A stretch of 64,000 nucleotides of DNA, taken from assembly GCF_007754425.1 (NCBI RefSeq), contig NZ_CP037452.1, positions 2,517,164 to 2,581,163 on the forward strand, given 5' to 3'. Each line of letters begins with the position of its first letter. The stretch's first letter is position 1. Of the stretch, positions 26,133 through 35,134 are shown one piece after another. The position numbers were made by a program, and so were the translations under genes. The notes under the pieces were generated by a model. The model did not search any database. It was not told the DNA's origin and was given only the letters and a program-made list of their open reading frames with translations. The stretch comes from Gimesia fumaroli. GTDB lineage: Bacteria; Planctomycetota; Planctomycetia; Planctomycetales; Planctomycetaceae.

Positions 26133-26915
26133 ATGAATGAGACGATCTGTCTGATCGGGTTTGATGAACCTGAAATCTCTAAACTGAAAACGCGAATTTC
26201 AGGACGTGTCCTGGCACATCCGTCTCTACCCGGTTTCCGGGTAGAGAACGGCTTGCTTTTTATTGATAACGAATCAGGCGGTTGGCAGTCGCGCGTGGAC
26301 CGGGTGATCTTTCATGGAATCTTTGAAGACGATGCCGAACTGTTTGTCGCGCTGGCATTGTGGGGCGGCCCCTGTTTTCCTGATCCGCTGGGAATGCTTG
26401 ACTGTCGTGATAAACACGCCTGTCTGGTGCGGGCACTTTCTCAAACTCGGTTTCCCGGTTTCGGGCGCGGTTATGTGCCCGCTGGTGGTGTTGTGAACGT
26501 TTCAACGGAGCAAGTAGCGAAATGGGGAAACTGGCATTGCGGCGAAAACAAAGCGCGGATTCAGGGTGAATGGTGTGCAGAATTCAGTAGCACTCTGGAG
26601 CCGTTTTATCCGGGAGAAGCCGTGCGCGTGGTTCTGTTGGGCGAAGATGTTCTGCAGATTCGTCTAGCAGGTGACGACTGGTTGAAATCAATTCATGATT
26701 CCACGGCCGACTTGATGGACATGGATTCGGAACTGGCCGAGGATACCAGGCAACTGGCTTTGTATTTCAACCTGCCAGTGATTGCCAATGACTATATTAT
26801 CGGCGATGACGGCGCGAAGTACCTGTTGGAAGTGAATCACATTCCGAATGTCACCCGATTTCCAGTGATCTGGGAACGGTATGCTGAGTTGGTGACAGAC
26901 TGGTGCTGTGCTTGA
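26133..26915 (+). CDS. Uncharacterised protein with ATP-grasp-like C-terminus
   Basis: 260 aa, preceded by GGAGAA. The N-terminal part (CLIGFDEPEISKLKTRI, residues 5-21) looks like a nucleotide-binding-type fold without a standard P-loop. The C-terminus DGAKYLLEVNHIPNVTRFP (residues about 228-246) resembles the metal-binding E-x-N strand of ATP-grasp ligases. A central segment (VRVVLLGEDVLQIRLAGDDW) fits the same fold. If correct, it would activate a carboxylate for amide or ester formation. It forms a two-gene unit with the 2OG oxygenase, ending at a strong terminator. The assignment is inference from short motifs. Confidence 0.6.
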   Translation: MNETICLIGFDEPEISKLKTRISGRVLAHPSLPGFRVENGLLFIDNESGGWQSRVDRVIFHGIFEDDAELFVALALWGGPCFPDPLGMLDCRDKHACLVRALSQTRFPGFGRGYVPAGGVVNVSTEQVAKWGNWHCGENKARIQGEWCAEFSSTLEPFYPGEAVRVVLLGEDVLQIRLAGDDWLKSIHDSTADLMDMDSELAEDTRQLALYFNLPVIANDYIIGDDGAKYLLEVNHIPNVTRFPVIWERYAELVTDWCCA

Positions 26916-26925
26916 TTTAAACGAA

Positions 26926-26961
26926 AATCCCCTGCCAACGCTCTCCTATCGGCAGGGGATT
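26926..26961. terminator. Bidirectional intrinsic terminator
   Basis: An 11-bp perfect stem (AATCCCCTGCC with GGCAGGGGATT) with a 14-base loop lies between the convergent ATP-grasp-like and catalase genes. It is followed by CTTTATT on the plus strand and preceded by AAAA for the minus strand, so it can serve both. Confidence 0.75.
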
Positions 26962-26982
26962 CTTTATTCAGGATTGGGACAA

Positions 26983-28422
26983 TCAGGACGCCTTCAACGC
27001 ATCCCGCACACCGGCTGCATAAGCCGGGTCGACTAACTCAAAATGTTTGAGCTGACGGTCGATGATTTCTTGTGGCACGCCCTGCATCGCGGCGGCGATG
27101 TTGGAGAAGAGTCGTGCTTTTTCACCGTCGTCGAATAACTGGAACAGTGCACGGGGTTGTGAATAATCGTCGTTGCCTTCGCGGTGATCGTAGCGGGCGG
27201 CATCGCCCGAAATTTTTAGCGGCGGTTCGGCGACATCCGGGTTTTCTACCGGGCCGTTGAAGGAGTTCGGTTCGTAATAGGCGTCCACGGGGCAGCCGTT
27301 CGATTTGAAGTGCATCGCGCCATCTTTGTGATAGTGATGCACGGGGCACTTCGGTTCGTTGACGGGTAACGCTTCGTAGTGGGTTCCCAGACGATGCCGG
27401 TGCGCGTCGGCGTACGAGAAGACGCGGGCCTGCAGCATCTTGTCGGGAGAAAAGCCGATGCCGGGAACCGTATTCGAAGGTGAGAAGGCAGCCTGCTCGA
27501 TTTCCGCAAAATAGTTTTCCGGGTTGCGATTCAATTCCATCGTGCCGACATCGATACAGGGATAATCGCTGTGCGGCCAGACTTTCGTCAGGTCAAAGGG
27601 GTTATAAGGCGTCTCGTCCGCATCGCTTTCCGGCATGACCTGGATCTGGAACTTCCATTTGGGGAACTCGCCTTTTTCAATGGCGTAAAACAGGTCTTCC
27701 TGCGTGCTTTCGCGCGTCTTGCCGACGACCTGTTCGGCTTCTGCGTTGGTCCAGTGTTTGTGTCCCTGCTGGGTTTTGAAGTGGAACTTGACCCAGAACC
27801 GTTCGTCTTTTTCATTAATGAAACTATAGGTGTGGCTGCCGTAGCCGTTCATGTTTCGCACGCCGACGGGCAAGCCGCGATCCGAAAACAGGATTGTGAC
27901 CTGGTGCAGTGATTCCGGCGAGAGGGACCAGAAATCCCACATTGCGGTGGGAGAACGCAGGTTGGTTTTGGGATGCCGTTTCTGTGTGTGAATGAAGTCA
28001 GGGAACTTGTAGGCATCACGCACAAAGAAGACCGGCGTATTATTTCCGACCAGATCCCAGTTGCCTTCTTCGGTGTAGAATTTGAGGGCGAAGCCGCGCA
28101 CGTCGCGCTCGGCATCCGCGGCACCCGCTTCGCCGGCCACCGTGGAGAAGCGGGCGATCATGTCGGTTCTGATGCCGGGCTGCAGGGCTTTGGCTTTGGT
28201 GTATTTGCTGATGTCGTGTTCGATGGTCAGTGTGCCATGCGCGCCCCAGCCTTTGGCATGCACAACGCGTTCGGCGATCCGCTCTCGGTTTTGATGCGCC
28301 AGTTTTTCGAGCAACTGATAATCTTGCAGCAGAACAGGACCACGCGGGCCGGCTGTCAACGAGTTTTGATTATCAGCAATGGGGGCACCACCTGTGGTGG
28401 TGAGCGTTGGTTTCTTAGTCAT
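26983..28422 (-). CDS. katA: Catalase, monofunctional haem type
   Basis: 479 aa, starting at ATG 28422 with AAGGAG eight bases upstream; the open frame continues to 28461 without a better start. It decomposes hydrogen peroxide to water and oxygen. Distal histidine is in [13 protein letters not shown] (His55), the distal asparagine in [15 protein letters not shown] and the proximal haem-ligand tyrosine in [14 protein letters not shown]. The length fits the small-subunit (clade 3) catalases. The OxyR-like gene lies directly upstream on the same strand, which suggests peroxide-induced expression. It ends at the shared terminator at 26926-26961. Confidence 0.95.
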   Translation of the reverse strand: MTKKPTLTTTGGAPIADNQNSLTAGPRGPVLLQDYQLLEKLAHQNRERIAERVVHAKGWGAHGTLTIEHDISKYTKAKALQPGIRTDMIARFSTVAGEAGAADAERDVRGFALKFYTEEGNWDLVGNNTPVFFVRDAYKFPDFIHTQKRHPKTNLRSPTAMWDFWSLSPESLHQVTILFSDRGLPVGVRNMNGYGSHTYSFINEKDERFWVKFHFKTQQGHKHWTNAEAEQVVGKTRESTQEDLFYAIEKGEFPKWKFQIQVMPESDADETPYNPFDLTKVWPHSDYPCIDVGTMELNRNPENYFAEIEQAAFSPSNTVPGIGFSPDKMLQARVFSYADAHRHRLGTHYEALPVNEPKCPVHHYHKDGAMHFKSNGCPVDAYYEPNSFNGPVENPDVAEPPLKISGDAARYDHREGNDDYSQPRALFQLFDDGEKARLFSNIAAAMQGVPQEIIDRQLKHFELVDPAYAAGVRDALKAS

Positions 28423-28495
28423 GGTCTCTGCTCCTTGAATGTGCTTCAGGTATCGCGTCATCCTGGCGGACGAAGATTAGAATCGGATCGGACTG

Positions 28496-28501
28496 ATTAT
28501 A
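28496..28501 (-). promoter_or_regulatory. Candidate -10 element for the catalase gene
   Basis: TATAAT on the minus strand about 70 bases upstream of the catalase ATG. No good -35 box lies at the right distance, as is common for promoters that depend on an activator such as OxyR. This is a suggestion only. Confidence 0.3.
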
Positions 28502-28642
28502 ATGTATCGGTCAAATGTTCGTTGTTGATGAACTATAGAGGGCTGGATTGAGGATGTCTAATGCATTCTTTCGATAGCAGTCATAACCTCCATGCATCTT
28601 TTCAATAAAGCCATTTGCGATTCAGGCAAATGCAAATGGGAC

Positions 28643-29539
28643 TCATTTCTGCTGTTTTTTGCGTTTTTGCGTATAAACGCGCAAGCGGTCTTTGAAGGTT
28701 TCCAGCAGTTGGCTTTGAAAGCGGTAGGGATTCCACATCACGGCGATTTTACGGAGCGGTTTGCTTCCACTCAGCGAGCGATAGACGCGGCGGTTAGTTT
28801 CGTCTCGGTCGCGCGCCATTTGCGGGACCATCGAAATGCCATGTGAAAGCGAGACGAGTTCCTGGACCATTGCCAGTTGACTGGTATGTTCGACGGCTAC
28901 AGGATGATAGGATCGTTGGCGACAGAAAGAAACGATATTATCAGACAGGCAGTGCGCTTCATCCAGCAGGACGAAGGGGTACGGCTTGATATCTGCCAGG
29001 CGGATTTGCGTTTTCTCAACCAGGGGATGATCCGGAGGCATTACTAACAGGAGCTCTTCCTGAAACAGTTCTTCTACTTCAAGGTAGCGAGCAGGGACCG
29101 GTAACGCGAGAATCGCCAGATCGATTTCTCCCTGGGTACAACTATGCAGCAGCTTGTCGGTGGTTTCTTCCTGAACGATCAAGGTGGCCTCGGGGAATTC
29201 GGCAGAGAACTGGCGGAGAAAATCGGGCAGGAAGTAAGGGGCGATGGTGGGGATGGCGCCGACACGAATCTGACCTGTATGACCATCGTCTGAGATTTCG
29301 GCTTTGGTGTCTTCGATGAGCGTCAAAATCTGTTGTGCGCGCGACTGTAAGAGTACGCCTGCATCGGTCAGCGCGAGAGAGCGTGTTTTTCGTTCAAAAA
29401 CGGGTTGCCCCAATTCGTCCTCCAGTTTTTGGATCGAACGGCTCAATGCGGGTTGGGAAATCATCAATTCTTCGGCCGCCCGGGTAAAATTCCCTCGTTC
29501 TGCGACACGGAGAAAATAGCGTAGTTGGTCGACTTCCAT
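28643..29539 (-). CDS. oxyR: LysR-family hydrogen-peroxide regulator, OxyR-like
   Basis: 298 aa. The start at 29539 is chosen because the canonical LysR N-terminus ([20 protein letters not shown]) begins there, after GAGGA. The helix-turn-helix includes [20 protein letters not shown]. In the effector domain two cysteines, C197 and C206, lie nine residues apart in [13 protein letters not shown]. This is the spacing and context of the redox pair C199/C208 of E. coli OxyR. It probably activates the downstream catalase on peroxide stress. A 7-bp hairpin (28612-28632) lies just after the gene, without a T-run. Confidence 0.88.
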   Translation of the reverse strand: MEVDQLRYFLRVAERGNFTRAAEELMISQPALSRSIQKLEDELGQPVFERKTRSLALTDAGVLLQSRAQQILTLIEDTKAEISDDGHTGQIRVGAIPTIAPYFLPDFLRQFSAEFPEATLIVQEETTDKLLHSCTQGEIDLAILALPVPARYLEVEELFQEELLLVMPPDHPLVEKTQIRLADIKPYPFVLLDEAHCLSDNIVSFCRQRSYHPVAVEHTSQLAMVQELVSLSHGISMVPQMARDRDETNRRVYRSLSGSKPLRKIAVMWNPYRFQSQLLETFKDRLRVYTQKRKKQQK

Positions 29540-29707
29540 TGATGGTTCCTCTGATATGTGTGATGCATGCCATGCATATACTCTGTGTAGAATATGCAAT
29601 GGTAGTATATCTTCTTCTGGGTATCCTGACAGGGGAAAAGGAAAGAACCGTTTGATTCGAACAGAGAGAACCAAAAGGCTGAACAGTTTCAGAGAACCTG
29701 TCGTTGT

Positions 29708-32700
29708 TCAGGATCCACCGTGAATGGGTGTGAAATCGACGACGTCTCGGGCCAGTTGCAGCGTGTTTTCCGCATACGCATGGGCGAACGGGTCGAGTAC
29801 GGGAGGCATGCTGGTCCGCCGTTTGATTTTCGATTGTAAGATTTCGATGGCGGTTCGCTGACGATCTGCGCCAAGTGCTTTGCGCATCATTTCCTGCCGG
29901 GTTGGAAGCCATTCGAGGTCGGGTGACAGTTGGATTAAAACGGACAATGCCCAATGGCAGAAAGCGTAACTTTCCACAACGCGCGATAATCGAACCAGAT
30001 CGAGACGTACCATTCGCAGTGTGTTTTCCAGTGCTTCATCCAGGATCGTTGGTTCGCTGCGAGGACTGGAATTGGAGCCAAAGTCAGGAATCGGAACGAT
30101 TCCTGCGCGGGTTGAGGTGATCAGATCTCTTAAATCTTCCTGTGATTTCCAAGCAAGATGATGTACCCGTTCATGAATGGAAAAGAGTAGTCGATATTCC
30201 ACGACCTTGGCCTGTAATTCGAAAAGCCAGGTGGACCACCAGACATTTTTACGTTTTTGAACCAGCGCCAATTCTGCTTTTTTCAAACTGGCTTCGGCGT
30301 CTTCCAGCAGTCGTCGTCCACTGGACAAATCAGTTTTCCATTTCTTCTTTTCTTCCGGAGTCGCCTTTGACGGCTTTTTGATTCCCTTTTTTTTCCAATA
30401 TTTTTTTGCGTCCTTTAGATAGTCAATGATTTCCTGTTCGGATTTCTTGAGGCCTTCCAGTCCGCGCGAATAATTTCCGCGCGCAACTCTGTGTAACAGC
30501 CGTAACAGATTGCGACGTGTTTCGGGTATGATTCCGTTTCCAAGCGACCTGGCGTGCAATAAAAAGAGCTGTGCACGATGCAGCTCAATGATTCCAGAGT
30601 TCAGAAGTGAATCTGCTGCGCCAAGATTGGATGTCAGACCGAGAGCCCTATCCAGGCATTCATGCGCTTTATGCCAGTCATTCTGGATTCCATAGATGGT
30701 TGACATTTGCGTTTCCATCATTTGGCGACAGTGACTGGAAGAATCTGTATCGGAGGGGTTCATACGTCGGGAAAGTCGATTGAACAGCTTGTGGATTTGA
30801 ATCGCTTTCTGGCACCACTGTTCTTCCTGTTTTTTTATACTTTGTCCGCACGCAAAACGAGCTGATTCGATCTGAACGATCAGCCATTGAACTTGCCGAC
30901 ACAGGCATTTGGCCAGATCGGAAACGGCAACCAACTGCCATTCATCTAACTGTTTTGGCAGAAGGGCTTCGATTTCATCCCCTGTGATTTGTTGTTCAAT
31001 TAAGTGAAGGAGATCATGGAACGCTTTTAAGTCTTTCTTTTTCTTGAAATTACCGCGATAGGGATTTTCGATATCATCTGGAATCAGAGCGGGGTCGAAA
31101 AAAAGTGCCTCTGCAAAATTTTGTACTTGTGATAATTGCTTGTTATCAAGCCGTTTGACTGACTGAATTAATCTTAATAAGTCTGGTGATTTGCTGTTTT
31201 TGTTAGGAGTTTTGAAATTCCATTCTGGAAATGCACGAATTTTCCTGTCCCTGATGACACTGCATGAGATTTGATACGCGTAGTTTAATTGCCTGATGGT
31301 TGCGGGGTAACCACGCGTTGCCAAGGAGAGAATTCCACCATGACGATACCAGGAAGCGAACTCATTGAGCAGATGCAGTTCACCCGTTGAAATTGTTTTC
31401 GATTTCAACCATTTTTTCCAAATCGTGCTTTTTAATAACTCTGGCCAGGTTTGTTTTCGATTGTTTTTGATCTCGTCAAACTCTTCTGTTGTTTCAGGCA
31501 TGAATTTGTTAACAGTGATTTTATGAGTCAACAAATACTCACGAATCTGGCGGTGTCGAAAAAAGCCGCGGTTGTGTTCTGAAACTTCCCGTGCGATACC
31601 TCGTTTGATGTATAAGGCGCGCAAAACCATCTGGTGAATGAGGCTTTGCGCATTTTCAAGGGCGAGCTGATCTTTTTTAATAAAGTTGACTGGAGGGGAA
31701 GTCTTATTTGAAAATTCTGTGTGGAGTGTTTTTAGCAGTTTTTCTCTGATGTAAACAAGTCTTCGGCAAGTGGCTTTCGGATAGCCTGTCACTGAAGCGG
31801 CAGGCTCCACTTCCTGCAGCAGCAAGCGCGCTGCTGTCAACGCTACAATGATTTGCTCGTGGGGAACGACGGGAACATCGCTGCTTTCTTTAGGCGGCGT
31901 CCAACAGACTGAAGATTTCCTGTTTTTCTTTGCTTGATTATCTCGCATCATCTGGAACGCCTCATAGGCGGCATTGAGATAATGAGTGACTCCTTCGAGA
32001 CCTGCTAGTGGATCGCCAGAAGAGCGGAAGAGTTTGTCGTACCAGTTGGCAATCAGATAGTGAGCGCGGAAACAGGCAAAAGGAAAACGAGTGACAGTCT
32101 TTGAGTTTCGGACGTCCCATGTGTTGTTGATGGCGTTTGAACTTGCCTTTTTGTGAAAATACTTACGCAGGTAGTTTCTAGCAGGCGCATGCATCCAGGT
32201 AAAATTACCGGGCATGCGCCTGACAAGACATTTTTCTGCGTCTGCTAATTCATTGATCCATCCAATATTCTTCGAGGTATCCTGATTGGCATCGCCAAAA
32301 ATCAGTTTGTAGCGTCTTCTCGACTGATTCGAGTCATCTCGCTTTGAAGGATGAAGGGATTCTGGAGGAAAAAAGGCATCGGATAGCAGTAGATCTGCAT
32401 AGCGAAACCGGTCCGCCAGGCACAATGCGAGTAAAAATGTCGCCTTGTCTTTATTCCTGGCCCATTTCAGTCCTTGTTTGGCCGTTTTTTCCTGGGTGAA
32501 ATTTTGTTGTAGCGAAGTTGATTGGATGATTCCCACTTTCGTATTTATCTCTTTGGAGTCGTATGGACCTGCTGGTGGTTTTATCGTGCCGGCCAAATTG
32601 GTGGTTTGAAAGGCATACCCATCTTCCACTTGAATACAGCGTCCCAGTTTTTTCGAGTTCAGGAATTGATGGAGTGGACTGGGAATATGTTCTTCTTCGT

Positions 32701-34675
32701 CGTCTTTCTCTGTCAAATACGCATGATACAGTAATACCAGATTGACATTCTGACATTCGAGGCCGGAAACGCGTGCGAGCAGATCGGCAAAGTCATTTGC
32801 ATTTGAGGAAGGATCGTCTAATTCTGTTCTCTGATGGCGTGTATCCGTTTTGATGACTCTATCCAGCCAGCCATTAGGTCTTGTTAGCACATCATCATTC
32901 GACTTGATTTTGTCATCCATGTCGCAGCGCGAGGAACCCGCGCCATCACGGGCATCGATAAAAATGACCCACTCTTTCCGCCCCTGAGTGAGCCGCCTGA
33001 TTTCGCCGACCGCTTTTTCCGATTGATCATAGAGCACAATCGGCATCCAATCAGAAAGCCCCGCGGTTTTCGCAACGGCATCAGTAAGGATTTCGAATAA
33101 CTCATCGGTACTGCCAATATGTTCCATCGACATCCAGACACACTGTCTCTGTTTCGACATCGCGCGATAGAAATGATGAATGCCTTTACTGACGACGCCG
33201 TGTTGATCGGGAAGTGCGGTTAGTCTCAATAAACGGCACTCTCTGATTTTTTCGGTATGAACACGTTTTTCATCATGGAACAGGGAGTCTGCGGTTTCGC
33301 TGACTTTAGAACCGCTTATATCGATGCCGGCGTGAATCAGATCATTGAGCTGCTGGATCTTCTTCGGTGTCAAATTGCCAGGAGGAAAGCTGAATGAAGC
33401 TGAAGAAGGGAAGGGGGCTGACTTGGGAGGCAATGAGCAGGTCACCGACTGGAACAACTGTAACAGGAACGCACCTAAAAATGCCTGGGTGACAGTGTAA
33501 ACTTCTGCATTCGAATCCTGAAAAGCAGCTTTGACTTCTTGTTGATCTCGTTCTGTATAACAGACCCAGAAAATTTTTGGGGGGGCGTTTTGTGTGTCGT
33601 TAGATTTACCGTTCTCTGTTGATTGGTCCGAGTCTTGAGGTTGATCCTCTTGTTGTCGTTTTACTGTGTACTTTAAGAGTTCGACCACACGCCGATCGTT
33701 TCCGGAAGTCCCCAGGATGAAGGCATGATTCTTGATGTCTTTTTCTGAGTTTGAGAATTTCAGATCCTCATCAATTGTCGATTCTTGTGTATGCCTCCAG
33801 AAATAAGAAGCGAAGTTTTCTTTCTCTTTCAGGGTTGGTTCATCGTCGAGAGAGTAGTCGGCTCGGACACCATATCTCCCCCCGTGCAGCTTGATTAAAA
33901 TACGATCCCGACTGGAAGAGGCGGTGGGAATACCGGCACTCAAATGGACTTCTACCGGATCAAGAGGTTCTCCTGCTTCCCGAAATGCTTCTTCGGTCAA
34001 TTCATCCAGGTTGGTCGTTAGTACCACTTCAAATCGCATCGGGCTGGCAAGCTGTGCGATCATGGAATGCACAAGACAAGGGCGCTTTCCCGATGTGATG
34101 TGATGAAAGAATGAGTCAATGACATCATAATTGGGTGGACCCAGACGAAGAATGTAGGTGGGATTTTTTTTCGCTGACTGGCACGTGTGCTTGTCTGTTT
34201 GTGCTGTGCTTTCAGGAAAATATTCCAGACGGGAAAGAAGGAGTAGCAATGATCGCCAGTCTGCCAGAGCACCAATTGCTTCTTCAAAGACCTGAGATTC
34301 ATTTTGAGCTGAGTAGCTTGATTCACGTTTCTTATGAATTTCCGCGACGATTTCGTCGAACGCATGATGGGCATCTTGCAGGCGAATGTTCTGCAGTTGC
34401 GGCCAGGCGTCGGTACGCGGATACCAGCGACGTTTTCTACGATCTTGTTCTTGTAAGCCAACCCCAAGCGCCAGCTTAAGACATTTGGCTAAATAGGCGC
34501 GCACTTCACTGATGATCGGGACACCAGACCCCACGGAAACACCGGCGCCCAACAGGGGAACAAAGCCATTACCCTCTGCTAACTCTGTTCTGATCTGGCA
34601 AATAAAATTGGTTGTGTCCAGATCTCGTACCGATGGTTGTTTTTTCTGAGTCGTTTCATGGCGAGCAGCGTTCAT
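29708..34675 (-). CDS. Giant SIR2-like / degenerate STAND-type protein, candidate defence effector
   Basis: 1655 aa, cytoplasmic. Residues about 25-340 are a SIR2-like NAD-binding domain: FVPLLGAGVSVGSGVP (38-53), the conserved asparagine in VVLTTNLDELTEEAF, histidine 264 in LIKLHGGRYG, and FILGTSGNDRRVVELL near 320. Residues about 480-640 resemble a STAND ATPase, but the P-loop is replaced by ALPDQHGVVSKG (487-498), without the GxGK(S/T) pattern. A Walker-B-like WVIFIDARDG follows at 569-578. The remaining roughly 1000 residues are helical. SIR2-STAND proteins in other bacteria deplete NAD during phage infection; here that role is inference. Neighbours are unrelated stress genes. Confidence 0.75.
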   Translation of the reverse strand: MNAARHETTQKKQPSVRDLDTTNFICQIRTELAEGNGFVPLLGAGVSVGSGVPIISEVRAYLAKCLKLALGVGLQEQDRRKRRWYPRTDAWPQLQNIRLQDAHHAFDEIVAEIHKKRESSYSAQNESQVFEEAIGALADWRSLLLLLSRLEYFPESTAQTDKHTCQSAKKNPTYILRLGPPNYDVIDSFFHHITSGKRPCLVHSMIAQLASPMRFEVVLTTNLDELTEEAFREAGEPLDPVEVHLSAGIPTASSSRDRILIKLHGGRYGVRADYSLDDEPTLKEKENFASYFWRHTQESTIDEDLKFSNSEKDIKNHAFILGTSGNDRRVVELLKYTVKRQQEDQPQDSDQSTENGKSNDTQNAPPKIFWVCYTERDQQEVKAAFQDSNAEVYTVTQAFLGAFLLQLFQSVTCSLPPKSAPFPSSASFSFPPGNLTPKKIQQLNDLIHAGIDISGSKVSETADSLFHDEKRVHTEKIRECRLLRLTALPDQHGVVSKGIHHFYRAMSKQRQCVWMSMEHIGSTDELFEILTDAVAKTAGLSDWMPIVLYDQSEKAVGEIRRLTQGRKEWVIFIDARDGAGSSRCDMDDKIKSNDDVLTRPNGWLDRVIKTDTRHQRTELDDPSSNANDFADLLARVSGLECQNVNLVLLYHAYLTEKDDEEEHIPSPLHQFLNSKKLGRCIQVEDGYAFQTTNLAGTIKPPAGPYDSKEINTKVGIIQSTSLQQNFTQEKTAKQGLKWARNKDKATFLLALCLADRFRYADLLLSDAFFPPESLHPSKRDDSNQSRRRYKLIFGDANQDTSKNIGWINELADAEKCLVRRMPGNFTWMHAPARNYLRKYFHKKASSNAINNTWDVRNSKTVTRFPFACFRAHYLIANWYDKLFRSSGDPLAGLEGVTHYLNAAYEAFQMMRDNQAKKNRKSSVCWTPPKESSDVPVVPHEQIIVALTAARLLLQEVEPAASVTGYPKATCRRLVYIREKLLKTLHTEFSNKTSPPVNFIKKDQLALENAQSLIHQMVLRALYIKRGIAREVSEHNRGFFRHRQIREYLLTHKITVNKFMPETTEEFDEIKNNRKQTWPELLKSTIWKKWLKSKTISTGELHLLNEFASWYRHGGILSLATRGYPATIRQLNYAYQISCSVIRDRKIRAFPEWNFKTPNKNSKSPDLLRLIQSVKRLDNKQLSQVQNFAEALFFDPALIPDDIENPYRGNFKKKKDLKAFHDLLHLIEQQITGDEIEALLPKQLDEWQLVAVSDLAKCLCRQVQWLIVQIESARFACGQSIKKQEEQWCQKAIQIHKLFNRLSRRMNPSDTDSSSHCRQMMETQMSTIYGIQNDWHKAHECLDRALGLTSNLGAADSLLNSGIIELHRAQLFLLHARSLGNGIIPETRRNLLRLLHRVARGNYSRGLEGLKKSEQEIIDYLKDAKKYWKKKGIKKPSKATPEEKKKWKTDLSSGRRLLEDAEASLKKAELALVQKRKNVWWSTWLFELQAKVVEYRLLFSIHERVHHLAWKSQEDLRDLITSTRAGIVPIPDFGSNSSPRSEPTILDEALENTLRMVRLDLVRLSRVVESYAFCHWALSVLIQLSPDLEWLPTRQEMMRKALGADRQRTAIEILQSKIKRRTSMPPVLDPFAHAYAENTLQLARDVVDFTPIHGGS

Positions 34676-35134
34676 TAAACCCTCATTGTTGCAGTGCTTG
34701 GTTGTGAATTCAGGAGCAAATTGGGGATTCTAGCTTCCTTTGTTTTCCTAGATTAACAACTAGATGCGTCAGTTCAAGCATATAATGACAATTTGTGCAT
34801 AGGTGGATCTACCGGGGGAGAAGAACGTGCAATTTGACATAAGGGAGAGTCGACTGTGAGGCGATGATTGATTTGTTTCTAATGAGGGAAGCGTTTCCAG
34901 TGGATGACGATCTTAGAGGAGAGTGCATTATGGGTTATGGGAACACAGATAACGCGAATGTGTGCTGAATCGTGGTCTATACCTAGCGAAAGTGCAGAAT
35001 TATAGGATTCATAAACTTAGGTAGTGAAACGTTTTGTAGACACATCAATAAGCTTTAATGCTTGAAAGTTCTCTGGCTGTTACCTACGATATTCATTCTG
35101 ATTCTGGATTTATGATTTATTTTGGGAGTCTCCA
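34676..35134. other. Gene-free intergenic stretch between divergent genes
   Basis: 459 bases between the start of the SIR2-like gene (minus) and the start of the DUF1549/DUF1553 gene (plus), so it should hold both promoters. It is richer in A+T than the flanks. A 12-codon ORF at 34930-34968 has an AGAGGAG in front but nothing else to support it. No repeats or hairpins stand out. Confidence 0.5.

Noticed and set aside
23583..27000. Prophage or integrative element around the tRNA array
   Set aside because: I looked for an integrase, transposase, phage structural genes and direct repeats next to the tRNAs and found none, so an element boundary cannot be supported.
34930..34968. 12-codon ORF with AGAGGAG upstream
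   Set aside because: Too short to support; isolated in an intergenic region with no further evidence.
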